Below, piece by piece: positions 6,635 through 11,680 of a DNA stretch of 11,680 nucleotides. Within the stretch, counting starts at the first letter, position 1; the number at the start of each line of letters is the position of its first letter. The position numbers and the translations under genes are program-made. The notes under the pieces are model-generated. The model saw only the letters and a list, made by a program, of their open reading frames with translations. It had not been told where the DNA came from and ran no database searches. The stretch is from Armatimonadota bacterium (lineage in GTDB: Bacteria > Armatimonadota > HRBIN16), in assembly GCA_028275265.1 (NCBI GenBank), contig JAPWUZ010000055.1, positions 1 to 11,680 of the forward strand, in the 5' to 3' direction.

Positions 6635-7699
6635 ATGTTGCGATTCACGGATGGAACAGGGCGATGGCGGACTGTGCGAAGCGATATGCCTTTTCCGGTG
6701 GCGGGTGGTCAGGTACTGCAGTGGCTGTCCGATGATTTCGCTTCGCTGAATACCGATGTATGGGAAGTCGTCTCGGGCAACCCGACCCCTGTCAGCAGCG
6801 AACTAACCATACCGAGCGGCACGGTACTGCTGAGCAAACAATGGTTCCAGCCGCCCTGTCTATTGGAAGTCGTTACCTGTATGACTGCCAGGTCCAGTAG
6901 CGACGATTTTCGCATTGGCTTCTATACCGACGACAATAACTACGTGGAGTGGAGGGCTACCGGAACCAACACATCCAACCTGGACGCTGTAATGCGAGCG
7001 GGTGGAGTCTCGGACGACCAGACAGGTATCAACGTCAGTGCAGCCAACAATACCTACAGGCTGGCGAGCATCTATGTCGGTATTGGAGAAGCGATATGGG
7101 CGTACCGGAGTGTCAACTCCCAGATAACGCGCAACGAAGTCTACCGCATCCGAGAGCACGGCATTCCAAATGGGCCGTTCCGCGTTCGTCTGGCTGGGTT
7201 AGCCGGTACCAGCACGATGAAGGTACACCGTGTGCAGGCGTATCAGTTAGCGGACATTGTCGTGCCGGGTGCGCTGGGGCACCATGTGGACAACATGGCT
7301 ATCCCCGTGCGCTTGACCAATACTCCGTTCATGGCGACGCCAAGCAACACTGCACTCGGTCCCATTCAGGTATCCACCGATGTCTTCACTGCCCTGGCAG
7401 CGGGTTCAGTAGGTACCGGTTCCAGCAGGTACGGTTACATGGAGCAGGTGCATGTACAGGCGTACTACAGTGGTGACCAGCCGTTCTCCGCGTGGCTGGA
7501 AGCTCAGGTGGATGGCAGCAACTGGCAGGTTATCTGGTACGGCACGGCCACCGACGCGACCTCCGACGGTGCCACCCGGTATTATGCGGTATCACCGCTC
7601 TTCCAGTGCCATGGTGGTCGGAACTACAGGGTCAAGGTCAAGAATACCGGAGCGAGTGCGGGTACCTTCCGCACCGCTATCGTCTTCACAGTGCTGTAA
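6635..7699 (+). CDS. Beta-rich fiber/lectin-like structural protein
   Basis: A 354-residue protein with no signal peptide or membrane helix. Residues about 30-205 look like a concanavalin A/LamG-type beta sandwich. They open with SDDFASLNTDVWEVVSG (32-48), the usual start of such domains, and continue with LLEVVTCMTARSSSDDFRIGFYTDDNNYVEWRA and a closing FRVRLAG. Residues about 215-354 form a second beta-rich region ending in a Gly-rich, aromatic strand pattern (NYRVKVKNTGASAGTFRTAIVFTVL). I recognise no specific family; the context suggests a capsid or tail fiber or receptor-binding protein. AAGGAG lies 8 bases before the ATG. Its codons look less GC-skewed than the neighbouring head genes, hinting at separate acquisition. 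It is unusual that it sits between the capsid protein and the head-tail connectors. Confidence 0.62.
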   Translation: MLRFTDGTGRWRTVRSDMPFPVAGGQVLQWLSDDFASLNTDVWEVVSGNPTPVSSELTIPSGTVLLSKQWFQPPCLLEVVTCMTARSSSDDFRIGFYTDDNNYVEWRATGTNTSNLDAVMRAGGVSDDQTGINVSAANNTYRLASIYVGIGEAIWAYRSVNSQITRNEVYRIREHGIPNGPFRVRLAGLAGTSTMKVHRVQAYQLADIVVPGALGHHVDNMAIPVRLTNTPFMATPSNTALGPIQVSTDVFTALAAGSVGTGSSRYGYMEQVHVQAYYSGDQPFSAWLEAQVDGSNWQVIWYGTATDATSDGATRYYAVSPLFQCHGGRNYRVKVKNTGASAGTFRTAIVFTVL

Positions 7700-7712
7700 G
7701 GGAGGTGCAACC

Positions 7713-7916
7713 ATGCGATTCTACGTGAAATCGGTCGGCACTAACATTACGCTCGTGAACATAGACACCGGGGACAAGTTCGCGGTATCCGCCACTGCCA
7801 TAGAGAAGCTGTTCGGCGAGTTGCCGGCTCAGGGCGAGGTATGGGACTATCGCGCTTCCCGGCTGGACGACGTTACCGATGCCTTCCGCAAGTGGGAAGC
7901 GGTACGGCAGGCATAG
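7713..7916 (+). CDS. Small hypothetical phage-operon protein (67 residues)
   Basis: A 67-residue soluble protein, beginning MRFYVKSVGTNITLVN and ending FRKWEAVRQA. It shows alternating hydrophobic residues suggesting a small beta sheet, then a short helix (about 51-65). The open frame continues 5' into the fiber-like gene, but the ATG at 7713 has GGAGGTG about five bases upstream, which fixes the start. It follows the fiber-like gene by 13 bases and could be a chaperone or cap for it, as small genes behind fiber genes often are. That is inference from position only; no family was recognised. Confidence 0.55.
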   Translation: MRFYVKSVGTNITLVNIDTGDKFAVSATAIEKLFGELPAQGEVWDYRASRLDDVTDAFRKWEAVRQA

Positions 7917-7962
7917 GGGCGGACCCCTGTTTCTGCCCTGAAGATGGAAAGGAGCATCAACA

Positions 7963-8382
7963 ATGGGGATATTAGTCACACGCGAGGCGGTGAAGCGCGC
8001 CGCAGCGGTGTCTTCCACGACTTACGATGCCCAGATAGACGCATTGATTGCCGATTTAGTGCCGGTAATTGAATACACTCTGTCGTCGGATGCGCTGTCA
8101 GACAGCGCTGCGGCGGCGGTTCTCAGTCGGGAAGCGACGGAAATTATCGCGGGCGAGTTTCTGGCACAGCGGTTGCGCGAGGAGGGAGCGACGGAGTCGT
8201 TCGAGGCGGGTGGCGTGCGCGTGGGCGAAAGCCCGCATTCCCGCGCCGATTTGGGCGACCCCTACGGACTGATACAGCGCGGGTGGGCGCGGTTGATGCC
8301 GTTCCTGAAACCGGTGTACACCCAATCCACCACGCGCGACCGCGAGCGGCAGGTTACCGAGCAGGCGATAACAAGATGGTAG
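7963..8382 (+). CDS. Phage head-tail connector protein (gp6/gp36-like)
   Basis: A 139-residue, mostly helical protein. The N-terminal pattern VTREAVKRAAAVSSTTYDAQIDALIADLVPVIEYTL (about 5-40) is typical of head-tail connector (adaptor) proteins of the HK97 gp6/SPP1 gp15 type and of Mu gp36, in which a short helix is followed by an acidic helix beginning YDxxI. A second long helix (REATEIIAGEFLAQRLREEG, 56-75) and a flexible region with FEAGGVRVGES follow. Such proteins form the ring below the portal. The predicted partner portal gene is not in the window. AAGGAG lies 9 bases before the ATG. Confidence 0.68.
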   Translation: MGILVTREAVKRAAAVSSTTYDAQIDALIADLVPVIEYTLSSDALSDSAAAAVLSREATEIIAGEFLAQRLREEGATESFEAGGVRVGESPHSRADLGDPYGLIQRGWARLMPFLKPVYTQSTTRDRERQVTEQAITRW

Positions 8383-8391
8383 GTGAGGCGG

Positions 8392-8700
8392 ATGGCGAAG
8401 CGTGCAGAGCGGGTGCGGTCGCTGGTGCAGCGGCACGGCGAGGAGGTAGTGGTCAACGGCACGCGCACGGTGCGCATGGTGGTGTTCGTGGCGACGAGTG
8501 GACTACTGCGCACCTTCTTTACGGACGAAGACCTGCTGAACTACAACCGACCGATTTGGGCGGGGGTGATGGCGGCAGAGGAGGCGCTGAACCCGGGCGA
8601 CAGCATCACCCGTGATGGAGTAACCCACACGGTGCGGCGCGTGGCGGTGCTGAAAATCGGTAGTGCGCCTGCGGTGAAGGTGGCGGTGTGGAGCCAGTGA
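8392..8700 (+). CDS. Phage head-tail stopper/joining-like protein
   Basis: A 102-residue protein with a basic helical start (MAKRAERVRSLVQRHGEEVV) followed by beta strands. It contains the GDSITRDGVTHTVRRVAVL segment (69-87), the kind of GDxIxxxGxxYxV pattern found in phage stopper and gpFII-like head-completion proteins. Its place directly after the connector is where a stopper is expected. ATG 8392 has GGTGAGG three bases upstream; a GTG at 8383 abuts the preceding stop and lacks a ribosome site. This is the last gene of the capsid operon, after which the next gene is on the opposite strand; tail genes are not present. Confidence 0.6.
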   Translation: MAKRAERVRSLVQRHGEEVVVNGTRTVRMVVFVATSGLLRTFFTDEDLLNYNRPIWAGVMAAEEALNPGDSITRDGVTHTVRRVAVLKIGSAPAVKVAVWSQ

Positions 8701-8724
8701 GGGCAGATTGCGTCCCCCTCCTGA

Positions 8725-8771
8725 CCTCCCCCGTGGACGGGAACAGGGTTGCCCCCCGTGGACGGGGGAGG
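8725..8771. repeat. G/C-rich direct and inverted repeat patch
   Basis: CCCCGTGGACGGG occurs twice in direct orientation (8729-8741 and 8754-8766, period 25). The outer ends form an inverted repeat, CCTCCCCCGT (8725-8734) with ACGGGGGAGG (8762-8771). The patch lies between convergent genes and resembles interspersed palindromic intergenic repeats rather than coding sequence. Confidence 0.7.
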
Positions 8772-8803
8772 AACACAAACACCCTCCCCGCCCGCGGGGA
8801 GGG
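8772..8803 (-). terminator. Probable intrinsic terminator of the HAF-repeat gene
   Basis: CCCTCCCCGC (8782-8791) pairs with GCGGGGAGGG (8794-8803), a 9-10 pair GC-rich stem with a very short loop. Read on the minus strand the stem is followed by TGTTTGTGTT, a T-rich tail, about 55 bases past the minus-strand stop at 8858. On the plus strand no T-run follows, so it would end the capsid operon only poorly. Confidence 0.5.
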
Positions 8804-8857
8804 CTGGGGTGGGGGCAACAACAGACGGGGGACCGCCGCTTACGCGCGTTCCAGCCG

Positions 8858-10357
8858 TCAATCGTCGCCCACCTGTCCGAAGTGGCGCACCAGAATGCCA
8901 AAGTCGAACAGGCTGATTTCGCCGTCGCCATCGAAGTCGGCGGTGGGTTCGAAGCCCGGTTCTCCCTGCAGCTTGCCGAACGCGCTCACCAGACGAGCGA
9001 AGTCAAACAGTGTGACCTCGTTGTCGCCATCGGCGTCGCCGTTGAGCAGGGTTACGGTCAGCGTTCCCGCTGGCAGGGCGATGTTTGTGAACACCCGGCG
9101 TAGCGAACGGTCTGCCTTGAAGGCGATGGTGTAAGTGTCCGGCGTCAGGGTGAGCGGGAATTTCCCTTCGGCGTTCAATTCGGGCGAGAAGGTGAGCAGA
9201 GTCTGGCCACCTGTCGAACGCACCTCCACCTGCAGGGGCAGTGCCGAATAGTCGCCTGTGTAATCGTTCAGCGAGATGGTCACCTCCGTTGGCACGGGCG
9301 TCAGCAGGAAGGCGCGGGTAATCCCATTGTGCTCGCCGTAACCGGTAATCTGCCCGAAGTCATTGATGGCGCGCGCTTCGTTAAGTATCCAGTTCGCACC
9401 GGCAGGCAGGAGGGTATTGAGGTCGGTCATGACGCCGTTCACCCACAGAAAGGCGCGCAACGAGGCGTTGTCCGACAAATAGGAATGCCCAACCACGTGT
9501 CCCAGACTGTTGATGCCAAAGGCGCGGGCGACGTTGCCCCCCAGGGAGCCGAGGTTGATGACGGTATTGTCCTGCCACAGGGCGGGGCGCGTGAGGGTAG
9601 TGGTTCCGACGCGCGTGTTGGACGAGCCCACCACCTGCCCGCGGTCGTTGACGGCGAAGGCTTCCGCCGTGGTGCCGCCGGGCAAGTAGGGCAGGGCGTC
9701 GGTCAGCGGGTCGATGGGACTGTACGGTTGCGTGCGGAAGGCGCGACGGCTCCCCGTCGCTCCGGAACCGCCTACCACCTGGCCGCGATTGTTGATGGCG
9801 TTGGCGATGCTGATTTCGTCTGGATTGCCGCTGATGTTGCCGAGGTCGAACCAATCCCACCAGCCGCCGGCGTTGTAGCTCCAGCGGAAGGCATGGTAGA
9901 CGCCGTCGGGGTTGATGGCGGACCAGCCTGCTACGTGCCCGGCGTTATTAATGCCGTATGCCCTGCCCTGCCAGGTGCTTGGGACAGGGCGCAGGTCCAC
10001 CATCTCGCCTGGGTCGGCACGACGGTTGCCGTTGAGGTCGCGCCAGATGAAGGCATGACGCGCCTGCGGGGTATCGCTCCAGCCGACCACCTGTCCGGCG
10101 TCGTTGACGGCGCGCGCCTCGCTGCCGCTACCACCCAGCGTGCCGAGGTCTATCATCACGCCTTGCGTCCAGAAGAAAGCGCGCCCGTCCGACCAGCCTG
10201 CGACCTCCCCCTTGTTATTGATGGCATAGCCGCGGCTCTGACCGTTGGCGGTAATCGCGCCCAGATCGATAATGGTATACTGAGCATAGGTTGCAGAGAG
10301 ACACAGTGTGAAGGAGAAAGCGCACATCAGCGTGTAAAGGACTGAAGCGCGTGGCAT
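8858..10357 (-). CDS. Secreted HAF-repeat protein with C-terminal dockerin-like module
   Basis: A 499-residue protein with a signal peptide (hydrophobic core about 6-22, likely cleavage after ATYA, residue 25). About seven HAF repeats follow from residue 27 to 353, each with an INN/VND-x-GQVVGxS turn and a RAF(L)W strand, often followed by DLGTLGG. These repeats suggest a beta-propeller-like extracellular domain. A linker (about 355-437) contains a beta-sandwich-like region, then two EF-hand-like loops: DADGDNEVTLFDFARLVSAFG (441-461) and DFDGDGEISLFDFGILVRHFG (474-494), a dockerin type I-like calcium-binding module. AAAGGAGG lies about ten bases before ATG 10357; an in-frame ATG at 10378 overlaps that site and is rejected. 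It probably acts outside the cell, but substrate and partner are unknown. No cohesin is seen. Confidence 0.82.
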   Translation of the reverse strand: MPRASVLYTLMCAFSFTLCLSATYAQYTIIDLGAITANGQSRGYAINNKGEVAGWSDGRAFFWTQGVMIDLGTLGGSGSEARAVNDAGQVVGWSDTPQARHAFIWRDLNGNRRADPGEMVDLRPVPSTWQGRAYGINNAGHVAGWSAINPDGVYHAFRWSYNAGGWWDWFDLGNISGNPDEISIANAINNRGQVVGGSGATGSRRAFRTQPYSPIDPLTDALPYLPGGTTAEAFAVNDRGQVVGSSNTRVGTTTLTRPALWQDNTVINLGSLGGNVARAFGINSLGHVVGHSYLSDNASLRAFLWVNGVMTDLNTLLPAGANWILNEARAINDFGQITGYGEHNGITRAFLLTPVPTEVTISLNDYTGDYSALPLQVEVRSTGGQTLLTFSPELNAEGKFPLTLTPDTYTIAFKADRSLRRVFTNIALPAGTLTVTLLNGDADGDNEVTLFDFARLVSAFGKLQGEPGFEPTADFDGDGEISLFDFGILVRHFGQVGDD

Positions 10358-10390
10358 CAGGGTGTTCCCTCCTTTCATCAAAGTGCGGAC

Positions 10391-10419
10391 AGCATAGCAC
10401 AAGGGGAAGCGGTTGTCAA
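10391..10419 (-). promoter_or_regulatory. Sigma-70-type promoter of the HAF-repeat gene
   Basis: On the minus strand a perfect -35 TTGACA (10419-10414), a 17-base spacer and TATGCT (10396-10391, 4 of 6 of TATAAT) lie about 34 bases before the start codon at 10357. The -35 lies just before the ribosome site and start of the opposite-strand ABC gene (10431), so the two divergent genes share a 73-base gap. Confidence 0.72.
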
Positions 10420-10430
10420 ATGAGGCGATG

Positions 10431-11680
10431 ATGGGCGACGAGGTGATTCGGGCAGAAGACATCTGGGCGGGCTACGGCGCGAACACCGTGCTGAAGGGTG
10501 TGGGGCTGCGCCTACGGCGCGGGGAGTTCGTGGGGCTGCTGGGACCGAACGGCAGCGGCAAGTCCACTCTGTTGCGCGTGTTAAGCGGAGTGCTGAAACC
10601 CACGCGCGGGGAGGTGTGGCTGGAGGGGCAGCCGCTGTCGCGCCTGCGGGCGAAAGAGGTGGCGCGTCGGCTGGCGTTCGTGCCGCAGCGGGAGGAGGTC
10701 GCATTCGGTTTCAGCGCGTGGGAAGTGGTGCTGCTGGGACGCGCGCCTTACATCGGCTGGTGGGGCAAGGAGCGGGCGGAGGACGTGCAGGCAGCGCAAC
10801 GGGCGATGGAGCGGACGGACTGTGCGCCGCTGTCGGGACGGGCGTTCGGCTCACTGAGCGGTGGCGAACGACAGCGCGTGGTGCTGGCACGGGGACTGGC
10901 GCAGGAGACCTCCCTGCTGTTGTTAGACGAGCCGCTGACGCATCTGGATGTGGCACATCAGGTGGGCACGCTGTCGTTGCTGCGCCAGTTGAACCGTGAG
11001 GAGGGCTTGACGGTGCTTGCCGCGTTGCACGACATCAACCTGGCGTCGGAGTTTTGCGATAGACTGCTGGTACTGCGGCAAGGTCAACTAGTGGCGGAGG
11101 GCACACCGTCGGAGGTCATCACGCCGTCGTTGCTGGCACGGGTGTTTGGGCTGGATGCATGGGTGCGGGTGAACCCGGCGACGGGGCGTCCGCATGTGCT
11201 TCCCCGCACGCTACAGCACGTGGAGGCGGGAGAGGGCAACGGCAGGCGGGTGCATGTGGTGTGCGGCGGCGGCACGGGGGCGGCGTGGATTGGCGCGCTG
11301 GTGCGGGCAGGGTGGCATGTGTCGGTGGGGGTCGTGCACCTGCTGGACAGCGACGAGGAGCTGGCTCAGGAGCTGGGGGCGGAGGTGATTAGCGAGGCGC
11401 CGTTTACCCCGATTTCGGAAGAGAGCCTGCAGTTGCTGCGCGACGCGCTGGCGAAGGCGGAGGCGATTGTGGTGGCGCCGGTGGCGTTTGGGCATGGCAA
11501 TCTGGCGAACCTGCAGGCGGTGGCAGAGGCGCAAGGGGCGGGCAAGCGGGTGCTGCTGGCGGACTGCGACTGGCAGGAGCGCGATTTTACCGGCGGACAG
11601 GCATTGCGGCTGATTGAGCAACTGCAGGCGAACGGCGCGCAGCGGGTGGCCACGCCGGAGGAGGCGGTGGCAAGGCTGGG
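10431..11680 (+). CDS. ABC transporter ATPase (BtuD/FecE-like) with extra C-terminal domain, partial
   Basis: A plus-strand frame open at the right edge (416 complete codons). Residues about 5-240 are an ABC ATPase of the siderophore/heme/cobalamin import class: Walker A GPNGSGKST (38-46), Q-loop FVPQ (83-86), signature LSGGERQRV (142-150), Walker B LLLLDEPLTHLD (162-173), D-loop and H-loop histidine (H200 in ALHDINLASEF). Downstream, about 273-416, is an additional domain: VHVVCGGGTGAAWIGALVRAG (274-294), APFTPIS, then VVAPVAFGHGNLANLQAV. This is a Rossmann-like glycine-rich pattern. Similar extended BtuD-type ATPases are known in archaea and some bacteria; the role of the extension is uncertain. 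Permease and binding-protein genes may lie to the right, outside the window. The start is taken as ATG 10431 because GAGG is 5 bases upstream; ATG 10428 is adjacent. Confidence 0.85.
   Translation, partial: MGDEVIRAEDIWAGYGANTVLKGVGLRLRRGEFVGLLGPNGSGKSTLLRVLSGVLKPTRGEVWLEGQPLSRLRAKEVARRLAFVPQREEVAFGFSAWEVVLLGRAPYIGWWGKERAEDVQAAQRAMERTDCAPLSGRAFGSLSGGERQRVVLARGLAQETSLLLLDEPLTHLDVAHQVGTLSLLRQLNREEGLTVLAALHDINLASEFCDRLLVLRQGQLVAEGTPSEVITPSLLARVFGLDAWVRVNPATGRPHVLPRTLQHVEAGEGNGRRVHVVCGGGTGAAWIGALVRAGWHVSVGVVHLLDSDEELAQELGAEVISEAPFTPISEESLQLLRDALAKAEAIVVAPVAFGHGNLANLQAVAEAQGAGKRVLLADCDWQERDFTGGQALRLIEQLQANGAQRVATPEEAVARL

Noticed and set aside
4142..8700. Encapsulin or contractile injection system
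   Set aside because: A head protease, decoration protein and connector genes point to a phage capsid; there are no cargo enzymes, sheath or baseplate genes.
8725..8803. CRISPR-like array
   Set aside because: Only two copies of a 13-base repeat with a 12-base gap; no array structure or cas genes.
8688..9134. Plus-strand frames over the repeat patch
   Set aside because: They read through palindromic repeats and then antisense to the HAF gene; low-complexity Pro/Gly/Arg products.
9329..10345. Plus-strand open frame of 338 codons
   Set aside because: It is an antisense shadow of the HAF-repeat gene; the repeats make the opposite strand look long and open, and there is no supporting start site.
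10358..10430. Cobalamin riboswitch before the ABC transporter gene
   Set aside because: The 73-base gap is too short and lacks the B12-box sequence.

Overview
The window is a GC-rich chromosomal segment from a bacterium, most likely an Armatimonadota-type (possibly thermophilic) lineage. This is inferred from the mix of a HAF-repeat secreted protein ending in a dockerin-like calcium module, a RspA/ManD-type dehydratase, strong AGGAGG ribosome-binding sites and G-rich palindromic intergenic repeats. No rRNA or other decisive marker is present, so the assignment is tentative. No tRNA, CRISPR array, transposase or integrase was found.

Layout. Positions 1-1285 (minus strand) hold the N-terminal 110 residues of an MNT-type nucleotidyltransferase that runs off the left edge, with a good promoter, and upstream of it a divergent DprA/Smf-like protein. 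Positions 1396-3470 (plus) hold a tightly coupled pair: an extended SDR (uronate-dehydrogenase/epimerase-like) and a D-mannonate dehydratase family enolase, overlapping by 4 bases and probably acting on sugar acids. A small DUF4190-like membrane protein follows at 3606-3905.

Positions 4142-8700 (plus) form one operon of Mu-like virion head genes: maturation protease/scaffold, capsid decoration protein, gpT-type major capsid protein, a small membrane-anchor/coiled-coil protein, a large beta-rich fiber-like protein, a 67-residue protein, a head-tail connector and a stopper-like protein. Every gene has a strong ribosome-binding site. Portal, terminase and MuF genes, which normally sit just upstream, are absent: the operon starts after about 290 non-coding bases with its own candidate promoter next to a housekeeping gene. 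No tail, lysis or integration gene lies before the next host gene. This isolated capsid cassette is the most unusual part of the window.

Positions 8701-8857 are a G/C-rich repeat patch between convergent genes, with a probable terminator for the minus-strand gene. Positions 8858-10357 (minus) encode the secreted HAF-repeat/dockerin-like protein behind a clear sigma-70-type promoter. Diverging from it, and open at the right edge, is a cobalamin/iron-siderophore-type ABC transporter ATPase with an extra C-terminal Rossmann-like domain.
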